The notes under the pieces are model-generated. The model had not been told where the DNA came from and did not search any database. It worked only from the letters and a program-made list of their open reading frames with translations. A stretch of DNA of 64,000 nucleotides from Cylindrospermum sp. FACHB-282 (GTDB lineage: Bacteria > Cyanobacteriota > Cyanobacteriia > Cyanobacteriales > Nostocaceae), in contig NZ_JACJRJ010000004.1 in the NCBI RefSeq assembly GCF_014697195.1, forward strand, positions 113,713 through 177,712, read 5' to 3'. Numbering within the stretch: the first letter of the stretch is position 1; each line of letters begins with the position of its first letter. Shown here one piece after another: positions 1 through 9,276 of this stretch. A program made the position numbers and the translations under genes.

Positions 1-1499
1 TGCGTCGGTGCATTCCTCTACTTTCCTTCCGTGCATCCGCACTAGCCCAGATCCAGCGAGCCGTAGCTGTCATTGCAGCCGCTTCCCGTGCGCGTAGAGC
101 GTTGCGACCTTCACCCACCAAATAATCGCGTACATCTGCCCATACTGCATCCAGACGTTCACGCGACAGTGCTATCCTGCTTCCAGAACGAAAGAAATTG
201 ACATCAACGGGCAAGGTTTCAGCCTGAACAGCACTAATCACTTCAGTAATTAGACCATCCTCTATCTGCTGTTTACGGGGACGCAATCCCGCCTCACCTA
301 AACCATGAACCAAGCGTGTCCCGGCTTTCTCCCCTAGAGAGAGAGCAAAAAGTGCCGCCGCACGCCCACTCCAAGTGCCGCTGGCGATCGCCCAAGACGC
401 ATTAGGACTTCCCCCTCCTGATACAGCCCCGGTAATATTTTCACGAGAGGCTGCATCGCCCGCAGCATAAAGTCCGGGTACTGTTGTAGCGCAATCATCG
501 TTGATGATTTCGAGTCCACCTACCCCACGAACAGTGCCTTCTGAGCGTAGTGTGACTGGGAAACGATGGTGGAAAGGATCTAATCCGATCCGGTCAAGTG
601 GTAAAAAGCAGTTAGGCTGACCCCGGCGCAACCAATCATGTTCGACGGGGCTGCCACGATCCATTAGAGCATATACTTTTTCACCCGCAATCAGCTGGCG
701 CGCAATGCGTACAGCCCGATCTTCCCCAGTTTCCGGCAAAGGAGAGCCATCTTCTAGGTAAAAACTGGCGAAGGAGAATGTCAGCCCCTTAGTCACGGAA
801 GTATGAGCAGGCGATAAGCCATATTGGGAGGAAAACTCCATTCCAGATAGTCTTACGCCTGCCTCTGCTCCCATGAGATAACCATCGCCGGTATTACCAT
901 CGCAACCTAGTGCATGAGACAGAAAAGCGCATCCGCCAGTTGCCAGTACAACTGCACCTGCTCTGACTTCCCACCGATTCCCACTGCGCGGATGAATACC
1001 TGCTGCACCCGCAATCACACCATTGGATGAAAGTAGTTCCAGTGCGGGATGATGGTCAAGAATGCGTACACCAGCTGCGATCGCTCTCCGTCGCATGAAG
1101 CCCATGTAATCTGGACCGCGCAAGTTAGCACGGTAGGGCTGGCCTTGATCATCAAAAGGAAAGGGATAGCCGCTATTTCCTAAGTCATTTAAACCTGTTT
1201 GCGCCTGTTCGATCACACGCTGCAACCAATGGCGATCGGCAAGTCCTGTTGAACGGGACAAGCGACGCTCAATTTCTGCATCACGTTGTCCACCTTTAGG
1301 GAGATACCATGCCCCAGTATTGGATGGGGCTGTTGCTCCTGAAGTACCGCAATACCCCTTATCGGCTAAGACAACGCGAACACCTTGCTTTGCAGCTGAA
1401 AGTGCTGCCCAAACACCTGCTGGTCCCCCACCCAAAACTAGGACATCAGCAGTAATCACACTCTTTTCTGCCGACACCTGAAAACTTTTTGTATTCATA
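1..1499 (-). CDS. FAD-dependent oxidoreductase, fumarate reductase/AprA-like flavoprotein (partial)
   Basis: The reading frame starts at ATG 1499 and runs off the left edge, so about 499 codons are visible. Residues 23-28 (GGGPAG) form the N-terminal FAD Rossmann motif. A second FAD motif, PGLYAAGDAASRENITGAVS, lies in the C-terminal half. ATGG, NTGDGYLMG and ME motifs in the middle are typical of the succinate dehydrogenase/fumarate reductase/APS reductase alpha-subunit fold. The substrate cannot be read from sequence. By context (SsuA-type transport, flavin monooxygenase and amidohydrolase genes) it may act in organosulfur or xenobiotic oxidation; this is inference. It is divergent from the glutathione S-transferase gene, with an inverted repeat in the shared 278-bp region. 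Confidence 0.85.
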
Positions 1500-1619
1500 A
1501 ACTCACATTTATGTTCACTTGGTTGAGAATTCTGTACAAGCATTTCGAGACGTTGAACCGCAAAATTATGTTACTTGCTGATACTTGATTACTTTTGGAT
1601 TTATGCGGTATTATCATAT

Positions 1620-1655
1620 AATACTACTGTTTATCTATCAAAATACAGTAGTATT
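1620..1655. promoter_or_regulatory. Perfect 11-bp inverted repeat, possible operator
   Basis: AATACTACTGT (1620-1630) and ACAGTAGTATT (1645-1655) form a perfect inverted repeat around a 14-base AT-rich spacer. It sits between the divergent flavoprotein (start 1499) and GST (start 1778). Half-site spacing and position suit a dimeric repressor or activator site. There is no T-run, so a terminator is less likely. The regulator is unknown. Confidence 0.4.
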
Positions 1656-1684
1656 TAACTTTTCTCTACAAAAAAAGGGTTTTT

Positions 1685-1725
1685 AAGCCCCTCCCCGTTT
1701 CGGGGAGAGGTTTGGAGAGGGGTGA
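1685..1725. repeat. Dispersed GC-rich palindromic repeat
   Basis: CTCCCCG-TTT-CGGGGAG (1691-1707) is followed by a GGTTTGGAGAGGGGTG tail. This resembles the common hairpin repeat scattered between genes of Nostoc-type genomes. It lies in the 5' leader of the GST gene and could fold in its mRNA. Confidence 0.55.
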
Positions 1726-1777
1726 AAAATATGTGTCGAACTCAAGTTCAAATATTAATTAACCAAGGAATTTAAAC

Positions 1778-2449
1778 ATGGCTGACATCAAGATTTATAG
1801 TGCGGTGGTTTGTCCTTATGCTCACCGTACCCGCTTGGTACTTCAGGAAAAGGGTATTGATTTTGATTTGATTGAAATTGATTTGCAAAATAAGCCAGAG
1901 GGATTTACAGAGGTGTCTCCCTATGGAAAAGTACCTGCAATTACGCACGGACAAAACCGAGTTTGGGAATCAGCAGTTATTAATGAATATCTAAATGAGA
2001 TATTTCCCAATCCACCGCTTTTACCCAGTAGTTCTATTGGTAAAGCTCAGGCTCGGATTTGGATTGATTTTGCTAATACTAGATTCGTTCCTGCTTTTTC
2101 TAGTCTCTTACGAAGTAAAGATTCCCAACAAGAAGAAGAAGCTAAAAAGGAACTATACAAACACCTGGAATTCATTGAAAATGAAGCTTTAGGAAAACTT
2201 TCTGGAGAAGGGCCCTACTGGTTTGGTGAATCCATCAGTCTAGTCGATTTCACCTTTTTCCCCTGGTTTGAGCGATGGGCTGCACTTAAGCATTATCGTG
2301 GCTTTAGTATTCCCTCAGAATTCACCCGTGTGAAACAGTGGAAACATAATCTCAAAGAACGTGCATCTGTGAAGGCGATCGCTCACTCTAAAGAGTTCTA
2401 TATTGAGCGATATGCTAAGTTTGCTACTCCTGTTCCTGTTGCTGTCTAA
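1778..2449 (+). CDS. Glutathione S-transferase family protein
   Basis: This 223-residue protein has the usual GST length and layout: an N-terminal thioredoxin-like domain (about 1-78) and a C-terminal helical domain. Residues 12-15 are CPYA with HRTR following, the signature of Cys-type (omega/DHAR-like) GSTs, so Cys12 is the probable catalytic residue. GKVPAI near residue 51 supplies the cis-proline, and ESAVINEYL near 64 binds the gamma-glutamyl part of glutathione. The start follows AAGGA about 9 bases upstream of the ATG. Likely cytosolic, acting in glutathione-dependent reduction or detoxification. It is the first rightward gene beside the organosulfur island, and its substrate is not known. 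Confidence 0.9.
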   Translation: MADIKIYSAVVCPYAHRTRLVLQEKGIDFDLIEIDLQNKPEGFTEVSPYGKVPAITHGQNRVWESAVINEYLNEIFPNPPLLPSSSIGKAQARIWIDFANTRFVPAFSSLLRSKDSQQEEEAKKELYKHLEFIENEALGKLSGEGPYWFGESISLVDFTFFPWFERWAALKHYRGFSIPSEFTRVKQWKHNLKERASVKAIAHSKEFYIERYAKFATPVPVAV

Positions 2450-2476
2450 GGATACTAAATATCTCTGGTAAAAAAT

Positions 2477-2513
2477 GTAGAGACGAGAATCCATAAATGA
2501 TAAACGTCTCTAC
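2477..2513. repeat. GTAGAGACG inverted repeat after the GST gene
   Basis: GTAGAGACG (2477-2485) and CGTCTCTAC (2505-2513) are inverted copies 28 bp after the GST stop. The same arms form the perfect palindrome at 11624-11651, so this is a dispersed cyanobacterial repeat. It may help end transcription, but no T-run follows. Confidence 0.5.
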
Positions 2514-2547
2514 GCTAATCCATATTTGCTCAAAAACAAAAATATAA

Positions 2548-2718
2548 GTGCAAACTGACTGTGATGGAGTGTTGGTAGATAGTGAGACATTGAACAATCG
2601 CGTTCTTGTCGAATTTGTTGCCGAATTCGGACTGACACTAGAACTTGAAGAAGCTATTATGTTATTTAAGGGTGGCAAAATAGCTGAAGTTTTCATTATT
2701 TTCAAGTGCATTATTTAA
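2548..2718 (+). pseudogene. N-terminal fragment of a HAD phosphatase (YieH-like)
   Basis: A short frame beginning at GTG 2548 encodes DCDGVLVDSE, the HAD motif I with its nucleophile Asp. It continues through a VLVEFVAEFGLTLELEEA segment and FKGGKIAE, which matches the cap region of YieH-type sugar-phosphate phosphatases. The frame stops after 56 residues, where the family needs about 220. Motifs II to IV are absent downstream. It reads as a decayed N-terminal relic left between the GST and methyltransferase genes. No ribosome-binding site is obvious. Confidence 0.6.
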
Positions 2719-2789
2719 TAATAACGTTAGAGGCTTTCCCATAAAACAGGCGGAACAAACAGATAATCTCAAATACTATAAGCCCAGAT

Positions 2790-3566
2790 TTAAAACTTGG
2801 CTTCAGAAGACAGAATAACATTCAAAGAACCATAATGATTAATACAAAATTCTTCAAAATCGTTCATTAGTTGATGATAAATCTCTTCTGAAACTCGCCA
2901 ACATAAACCATAAGCTCGCAATTTGAAAACAGTTAGCAATTCCTCCACCGTATTACTAACTGTCCATTTCTTAGCTACTAAGTAATTTGATACATAACCT
3001 TTTTGAGTTAAATATCCTTCTATGTCTATCTCTTCTATTGTTGAATTAACAGGCTTTGTTTCTGGCTTTAATCCTTGATACTTAGATAATATTTCTCGAA
3101 AATAACCTTCAAAATCTCTTCTCGCTGGTGGGGTAATCCATTGACAGTTGAGATAAAAACCTCCAGGTTTTAACACTCGATCAATATCATCTAAAAATGC
3201 TCTCCAATCAGAAACAGTATGAAGCATATGAATAGTTAATACAACATCAAAACTGTTATCTAAAAAAGGTAATTGTGAAGCATCACCATGAATCAGCTTT
3301 AAATTCTCAGGAGTGGGATTTAATTTTTGACGGAATTGATCGAGCATTTCTTGAGATACATCAATTCCTGTCACAGCATAACCACGTTTGACAAAAGGAA
3401 GAACATTTAATCCTGTACCTACACCTGGCTCTAAAAAAGAAGTTGCTGGTGTTGCACGAGTGAGAGCAATTATAAAATCAGCCACTTCCTCCGCTACGGA
3501 TTCTGTTAACCAGCGTGTTTGGTCATATATCTGGGCAATATTGTCGTAGTAATTGGGCTTATTCAT
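2790..3566 (-). CDS. Class I SAM-dependent methyltransferase
   Basis: 258 residues. Motif I for S-adenosylmethionine is FLEPGVGTGLN (about 44-54), followed by the acidic ribose loop GIDVS, then HGDASQLPFLDNSFDVV (motifs II/III) and VLKPGGFYLNCQW. This is the Methyltransf_11/UbiE-type fold. The substrate is not evident. It lies 6 bp downstream of a small gene of unknown function on the same strand, and the two are probably co-transcribed. Confidence 0.85.
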   Translation of the reverse strand: MNKPNYYDNIAQIYDQTRWLTESVAEEVADFIIALTRATPATSFLEPGVGTGLNVLPFVKRGYAVTGIDVSQEMLDQFRQKLNPTPENLKLIHGDASQLPFLDNSFDVVLTIHMLHTVSDWRAFLDDIDRVLKPGGFYLNCQWITPPARRDFEGYFREILSKYQGLKPETKPVNSTIEEIDIEGYLTQKGYVSNYLVAKKWTVSNTVEELLTVFKLRAYGLCWRVSEEIYHQLMNDFEEFCINHYGSLNVILSSEAKF

Positions 3567-3572
3567 ATATAT

Positions 3573-3842
3573 TTATAATCGCTCCTTTGTCGCTAAATTT
3601 CTCATGAATAATTTAGGATTTCCATACCAAGATAAAATTTGTCTTCTCAAAAAAGCCACACCATCCTTAACTTTGGGTAATTTTTTAATTTGTGGGTTTG
3701 GTAATTCCCAAATGTCTGGTCTTGTATTTTCTCGTTCTATTAATATTTGAATATGCATTGGCAACTGAGTTTGCTGTCTCATTGACCAAGGTTGTCCATC
3801 TGATAATTCTTGTTCAATTAACTCATAAAACATTATATTCAC
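3573..3842 (-). CDS. Small protein of unknown function
   Basis: 89 residues, no recognised domain, no signal peptide or membrane segment. It is rich in Gln, Arg and Leu, with a WELPNP segment in the middle. Its stop lies 6 bp before the methyltransferase start, an operon-like spacing that supports it being real. The 183-bp region upstream holds no other gene and probably carries the promoter for both. Confidence 0.5.
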   Translation of the reverse strand: MNIMFYELIEQELSDGQPWSMRQQTQLPMHIQILIERENTRPDIWELPNPQIKKLPKVKDGVAFLRRQILSWYGNPKLFMRNLATKERL

Positions 3843-4024
3843 CTTTTTAAAAGTCTGGTAAGCTAATGGCTACCGCTAATGTACAGTAAGTAAAAGAATC
3901 AGATGTGTAACTTATCATTATTCAAAGGCTGGAAGCTGAATTCTTCAGCAATGCCTACTTAGATAACAGTAAAAATCACACTAAATCTATAGACAAGCTG
4001 ATAGCTGACAGCTAAAAGCTTATG

Positions 4025-4693
4025 TCAATTGAGTTGCTTAAGAATGGAGGGTATTTCATTGAGTTCATTAATAATTGCATCTGCATCTTTGGGTTCTGTC
4101 CAAACCGAGTTACGTTTCCAAATAGCTTTTAAACCTGCCCTTTTAGCTCCGAAAATATCAGCTTCAGGATGATCACCAATGAAAACACCTGCGCCCGGCG
4201 GGACATCCAGTAAATTTAATGCTCTGTGGAAAATCTCTGGTTGTGGTTTTCTGATTTTTTCAACTTCAGAAATCAGAATTGCATCAAAATAATTCTGAAT
4301 GTCTAAACCTTGAATAGACCTAGTTTGAAAAGTGCCAAATCCATTGGTGATTATCCCCAATAAATAACCTTGCTGTTGAAGCAGAATAAGTGTTTCCTGT
4401 AAGTAGGCAAAAGGGACACAGTGAAACATGAAATTTGTTTCATAATCGCTCAATAAGTCTTCCCAACTTAGTCCATGAATATCAAACTCGGTAACAAGAC
4501 TTTGATAAACCTGATTTTTCCAAACGTGACCGTGGCAGTCTAATAACTGCACAAATTTGGTGATGAAATCTATTTTGGCAATATGGCTCAATTGAAGTGA
4601 AAATCTATCATATTGGGCGGTGATGAACTGTTGCAGCGATTCCTCACGGTCAAGTAACGTTCCATCTAAATCAAAGAGAACTGCTTTAATCAT
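4025..4693 (-). CDS. HAD-family hydrolase (YjjG-like)
   Basis: 222 residues with all four HAD motifs. FDLDGTLLD carries the nucleophile Asp8 and acid/base Asp10. GIITNGF is motif II, KIRKPQPEIF carries the motif III lysine, and VFIGDHPEADIFGAKRAG is motif IV. The helical cap between motifs I and II fits subfamily IA (YjjG/phosphoglycolate phosphatase-like). It probably dephosphorylates a small metabolite such as a nucleotide or sugar phosphate; specificity cannot be told. Its start overlaps the end of the upstream ABC exporter gene by 4 bp, suggesting translational coupling. Confidence 0.88.
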   Translation of the reverse strand: MIKAVLFDLDGTLLDREESLQQFITAQYDRFSLQLSHIAKIDFITKFVQLLDCHGHVWKNQVYQSLVTEFDIHGLSWEDLLSDYETNFMFHCVPFAYLQETLILLQQQGYLLGIITNGFGTFQTRSIQGLDIQNYFDAILISEVEKIRKPQPEIFHRALNLLDVPPGAGVFIGDHPEADIFGAKRAGLKAIWKRNSVWTEPKDADAIINELNEIPSILKQLN

Positions 4694-6559
4694 AAAGATT
4701 TAGTTGATGTTTCCAAATTATTACTAGCTTCTACAGGTAGAAATCCACCAGCCTGCATTTTCCATAACCTGTAGTAAGCACCCCTGCGTGCCAACAGTTT
4801 GGCGTGGGTACCATCTTCGACAATGCGACCTTGATCAAACACCAAAATGCGGTCTAGATGGGAGATAGTAGACAACCGATGAGCCACCACGATGACGGTT
4901 TTTCCATTCATCGCTAAATCTAGGGTATCTTGGATGGCTTTTTCGGTAATTGAATCTAGGCTGGAAGTAGCTTCATCTAATATCAGGATTGGTGCATCTT
5001 TGAGGATCACGCGGGCGATCGCAATCCGTTGTCTTTGCCCTCCAGACAATTTGACACCGCGTTCACCCACTAGAGAATCATAGCCTTCCTTGATTTGGGC
5101 GATAAAATCGTGTGCATAAGCTTTGCGTGCTGCCTCAATTACTTCCTCATCGGTTGCATCTAAGTCTCCGTAACGAATATTTTCCAGCAGCGTCCGATGG
5201 AACAGAGATGGATCTTGGGGAATCAAGCTGATCTGGGAGTGTAGAGCCTCTTGAGTCATATCTCTAATCTCTACCCCATCAATCAGAATTTGTCCCGATT
5301 GTGGGTCAAACAGACGCAAAATCAGATTGACAAAGCTGGATTTTCCAGAGCCGGAGAAACCCACCAAGCCGACACGCTCACCAGGTTGGATAGTGACACA
5401 GAGGTTGTCAAATATTTTCTTATCGCCTGAATAGCTGAAATTTACTCGTTGAAATTCAATTTTCCCTTGGGTGACAGGGTGAGCGATCGCATTATCCCGA
5501 TCAATCAACTCATGGGGTTGAACAATCGTGAACACACCATTGGCAACATTGCCGATATGTTCAAAAAATTCTAGAAACCGTTTGCTTAAATTACGGGCTT
5601 CACTGATAATTAACAGCGACAGGCTGGTTGCTACCACAAAGTCAGCAGTAGCGATCTTTCCCTGACTCCAGAGAGAAAGTGAGTAATACAGAGTGCCGAT
5701 TTTCAAAATGGCTGATGAGATGTATTGAAACCAGCGGATTCGCTCCGAGTACCAGTTGGACTTTCTCACCTCTTTGAGTTCGCTCCTTAATTGCTCATTT
5801 AAATAGCGTCGTTCAAAACCCAGACGAGCAAACAGTCGGCTACTGGTGAGATTCGTTACTGCATCTACAATAATGCCAGTTGTCTCACTTCTGGCCGCTG
5901 CGGCTTTCCGGGAGTAAATTCGGCAACGAGTTGCTAGCCAGAACGAAATACTGATAAAGAGAACAGCCCACACCCCCACAAATGCCGCAAGCGGAGGATA
6001 GGCGCGATACAGTAAAATAGTGGCAACTATATACACAATAATTACTGCCATAAATTCACTAATCAGCATTTGCATCGTTTGGGTAACACCGAGAGAGGTT
6101 TCGCTAATCCGATGTGCTAATGCTCCAGCAAAACTACTGCTCAGGTAGCGATGGGAATGTTGTTGCAAGTAGGCATATAGCGATGCCTTCGGCGGCTTCG
6201 CTACGCACAATGTGTTGTCGATGAATCGGATGGAGAATAGTCTGTAACAGTCCAGCAGAACGCCCGAATACCACTTCACCCACACTCAAAGCGGTGAACA
6301 GCATCAGGGGTTGACTCACCGCATCAAAAATCTGCTTGCTGTCTCCCGTTAATCGCGTCACGCTGCGGATAATCTCACCAATGGCATAGGGCAACATAAT
6401 GCCACAAGTTGCGTGTATCACCTCCAGAATTACCATTGCCACATACCACCAGCGGAACTGGTTAACAAAATAGCAAATAAACCTGAAGGTCGTATCAGGC
6501 AAATTTGGCGCATTAGCAGCACGTTGAAAGGCTTTGGAAACTCTGATTTTTTTCTTCAT
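4690..6559 (-). pseudogene. ABC exporter (permease-ATPase fusion) split by a frameshift
   Basis: The N-terminal part (from ATG 6559) encodes the first membrane helices up to RQHIV, then shifts frame. The rest resumes in another frame at LYAYLQQHSHRYL and runs to the stop at 4690. The C-terminal part has a complete nucleotide-binding domain: GFSGSGKSS (Walker A, about residue 309 of the 531-residue downstream frame), [20 protein letters not shown] and the VAHRLS switch. Exactly at the break lies a 29-bp repeat (6180-6208) of the small dispersed type, so the repeat's insertion probably caused the shift. An intact relative would be a type I half-exporter of about 600 residues. The ATPase-containing downstream frame could still be translated from its own start, so loss of function is probable, not proven. 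Confidence 0.75.
6180..6208. repeat. Small dispersed repeat inside the ABC exporter
   Basis: The bases GCGATGCCTTCGGCGGCTTC and the following CGCTACGCAC form a short, imperfectly palindromic unit. Related units are seen at 21924-21946 and 56784-56820, inside other genes. Size and sequence fit the 21-27 nt small dispersed repeats (SDR) known from Nostoc genomes. Here the unit marks the frame break. Confidence 0.6.
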
Positions 6560-6665
6560 GGAAGTAAGTTCTTTTTGTAGTAATAAGCTGTTCTGTAAAA
6601 TAAAAATGGACGACAAGATAAGCCGTCCGATTGTATTAAATTGAGTAGCATAGTGGTACTATTTC

Positions 6666-8819
6666 CTAAACCATAATTTCTGGTGGTGTGATTGCAGCAT
6701 ATAAATCAGGTGAAAGTAAGGCTTCCTGAATGTTAATTTTTTTTGGTATTACACCCTCTTGAAAGAACAAATCTGCAACACGCTGCTGTTCTGCAATTAG
6801 TGCAGGACTAAGACCTCTGCGTCCTGCGAAAGTGCGACGAGACATCACCCTTGCTACCACATCCTGATCGAGCTTTTGTTCAGTGATCATCAATTTAGCT
6901 ACTTCGTCTCGATTCCCCTCTGCCCACTTATCGAGGGCATGAAGTTCTTCAATAATAATTTTGAGCAAACCAGGATTTTCTTCGGCAAACTTCCTGTCAG
7001 AAATATAATAAGCACCAGGAGAATCTAGACCCACAGAATCTTTGAGGACGCGAATTCGACCCATTTTTTCGGCGATCGCATAGTGGGGATCTCCTGTCAT
7101 CCAAACGGGAATTTTCCCTTCCAGAAAAGCACCCCGTGCCTCGATGGTCGGTAGACTTTTGATTTTAATATCTTTGATAGTCAAGCCAATTGATTGCAAC
7201 GCTCTGAGAATAAAATAGTGCGATGCCGAGCCTTTTTGAAAATATACTTCTTGCCCCTTGATCTCCTCAAATTTTTTCAGTGGAGACTCTGGCGGTACGG
7301 CAATTACACTACTTGTCCCTGTCGTTGCGGTTCTTTGTGTACCGACGACATAAACAAGGTTAGACCCAGCTACTTGTGCAAAAATTGGTGGCGTTTCTCC
7401 CACTGATCCCACGTCAATCTTGCCGACACGCATCCCTTCCATAAGTTGAGGCCCTTGGGCAAATTGCGCCCATTCCACCTTGATTCCCAACGGCTCTAAG
7501 CGTTGCTCTAAAACTCTCCGATTTCTGAATAGATCCCCCGCACTTTGATACCCCATGCGTAAAACTTTAGTTTTTATATCCAAGGAATTGGGACTTTTTG
7601 TAACATTTTGTTGGCTTTGGTCGCTACAACTTCCTAACAGATATGCCATAGAAAAACCACATAGACTTGATGTAGCAAAATTGAGAAAACGACGGCGTTT
7701 AATCATAAAGGAAGAACCCAGTACGCTCTTGGTCAGTTCTTCTTTGCTGAGGGAATATCCGTTAGTAATTTCACTACCGTAACGCTCAAACAACTCCAAC
7801 AACTCATCAGGATTGGTGAGGTCTGGGTTGTAGTTTTGCAGCCCTTCTAAATTCCGTTTAGAGAAGCGATCCACCAAATGAATGTAGACGTGAGCGCCCC
7901 AATCTGCACCACCTTCTAGCATAGCTACGCGCAACTGTGGAAAACGCTTGGTAACACCACCGAAAAACAGCGCCTTAGCAAATGCTTGGGAACCATCGCC
8001 AAAGTGGCCGATGTGGTTGTTCATGTAGTTACTGATGGAGGAGCGTCCAGTCCAACCTTGACTGCCGTAATGGGTAGTGACAGGTACACCTAGCTCAACG
8101 AGTTTAGCCCAGAATGGGTCGTAGTCGTATTCACTATCTAATCCGTAGAAGTCGATATAGGAGGCATACTTGGCGATTTCGGGGAATTGATCAGCTGGAT
8201 ACTTATCTGCGATCGCTTTAATTGGCCTTTTTACACCACCAGGAATATTAGCTACCTTCAACCCCAGTGTGTTTACTGCAAACTCTAATTCCTCAATGGC
8301 TTCTTGGGGAGTAGTCATAGGGATACCAGCTACAGGTGTCAGGCGATCGCTATATTTGCGGTACAAGTCAGCATGATAGTGATTCACCGCCCGTTGCAGT
8401 GCTTGTCGGTTCTCTCGACTTGCTCCTGCTGGTGCGAGGACATTATTGGGAAACAACACTGAATAGTCTGATCCCTGCTCCGCTTGGCGCTGATAGAACA
8501 ATTCAGGCAGAGTATAAGTAGCCAAATCTAGGGTATTGCGAGTAACTCTAGCCCACCAAGGCGATCGGATGGTGCGGTTGTTTTGACGTTCTTCCGGGGT
8601 TTGTTGATACCAGTCTTTACCATCAGTCTTGGAATTAAGACGGGAAGATTCTGCCTTGCGTAATTCATCTACAAGTTTCGCACCGCCGTAATTAGCAATA
8701 TAATCCTCAAGTGCCGGTGTGAAATCATTGGTGTGAACATCAGTGTCAATTACCGGATAATCAAGGGTTGCTCTGATTGCGGCGGAACGAGAAGTCTTTA
8801 ATCTGCTATATTCAGTCAT
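6666..8819 (-). CDS. Amidohydrolase fused in frame to an SsuA-type sulfonate-binding lipoprotein
   Basis: Residues 1-371 are an amidohydrolase-2 (decarboxylase-like) domain: PVIDTDVHTND near 22-32, a TTHYGSQGW histidine segment near 250, and FPQLRVAMLEGGADWGAH. It ends before the usual C-terminal GSDYPH-type motif that supplies the catalytic Asp. Residues 372-717 begin with Met and a complete export signal: KRRRF, a hydrophobic stretch and the lipobox LGSC (Cys398). An NMT1/SsuA-like periplasmic-binding domain follows. No stop or frameshift separates them, and no Shine-Dalgarno precedes the internal ATG at 7706. The likely origin is a deletion joining two neighbouring genes. The binding protein may be made from the internal start, or the product may be inactive because an embedded export signal is unusual. 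Confidence 0.8.
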   Translation of the reverse strand: MTEYSRLKTSRSAAIRATLDYPVIDTDVHTNDFTPALEDYIANYGGAKLVDELRKAESSRLNSKTDGKDWYQQTPEERQNNRTIRSPWWARVTRNTLDLATYTLPELFYQRQAEQGSDYSVLFPNNVLAPAGASRENRQALQRAVNHYHADLYRKYSDRLTPVAGIPMTTPQEAIEELEFAVNTLGLKVANIPGGVKRPIKAIADKYPADQFPEIAKYASYIDFYGLDSEYDYDPFWAKLVELGVPVTTHYGSQGWTGRSSISNYMNNHIGHFGDGSQAFAKALFFGGVTKRFPQLRVAMLEGGADWGAHVYIHLVDRFSKRNLEGLQNYNPDLTNPDELLELFERYGSEITNGYSLSKEELTKSVLGSSFMIKRRRFLNFATSSLCGFSMAYLLGSCSDQSQQNVTKSPNSLDIKTKVLRMGYQSAGDLFRNRRVLEQRLEPLGIKVEWAQFAQGPQLMEGMRVGKIDVGSVGETPPIFAQVAGSNLVYVVGTQRTATTGTSSVIAVPPESPLKKFEEIKGQEVYFQKGSASHYFILRALQSIGLTIKDIKIKSLPTIEARGAFLEGKIPVWMTGDPHYAIAEKMGRIRVLKDSVGLDSPGAYYISDRKFAEENPGLLKIIIEELHALDKWAEGNRDEVAKLMITEQKLDQDVVARVMSRRTFAGRRGLSPALIAEQQRVADLFFQEGVIPKKINIQEALLSPDLYAAITPPEIMV

Positions 8820-9035
8820 GTTGTTTCCTTTAAAAAATCACAGTTTTTTGCCAACATTCCAACTTATTTAATTTTCGGTCTACTGCAGAACATATAACCC
8901 CATCTAAATAGGAGGTGATCTACAGAAACTTGGACTCAATAGCTTTTCTTGAAGCATCTCTAAAAGTTCCTGAGTATTTAAAGTATTTAAGCTGTCAAAA
9001 TGTCTGAATTTTTGCTCTTACAGCGTATTGCAGGT

Positions 9036-9205
9036 TTATGAGGTAAAGTAACAACAGTCAGTAAACCAGTTTTTTAAATGTTTGAGATTAATCAAATCGA
9101 GAGCAGTAGCAATTAGAATATCAACCGAGCTATTCAGAGTCATGACAGCCAATCTTTTTCAAACTAATTGCCCCAATTACTGTCACCTTTGCGCCTCGAT
9201 AAAAT
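9036..9205 (-). pseudogene. IS630-family transposase C-terminal relic
   Basis: On the minus strand one frame reads KVTVIGAISLKKI. The next frame reads LAVMTLNSSVD and ends with INLKHLKNWFTDCCYFTS. The first two blocks match the central strand region of IS630 transposases, and the last matches the typical C-terminus of cyanobacterial members. The region between them, with the remaining catalytic acids, is missing, and frames are broken. The relic lies between the fusion gene and the flavin monooxygenase and may record the event that rearranged this cluster. The rest of the 8820-9276 gap shows no gene. Confidence 0.5.
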
Positions 9206-9276
9206 GGTTTAAAATCCTAGGGTCTACTTCCATCCTCATTTACCTGAAATCTGATGTATGAACGAATCTGAAGTAT

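Noticed and set aside
2424..2711. 95-codon minus-strand frame
   Set aside because: It is antisense to the HAD fragment and the GST end; Ser-rich shadow.
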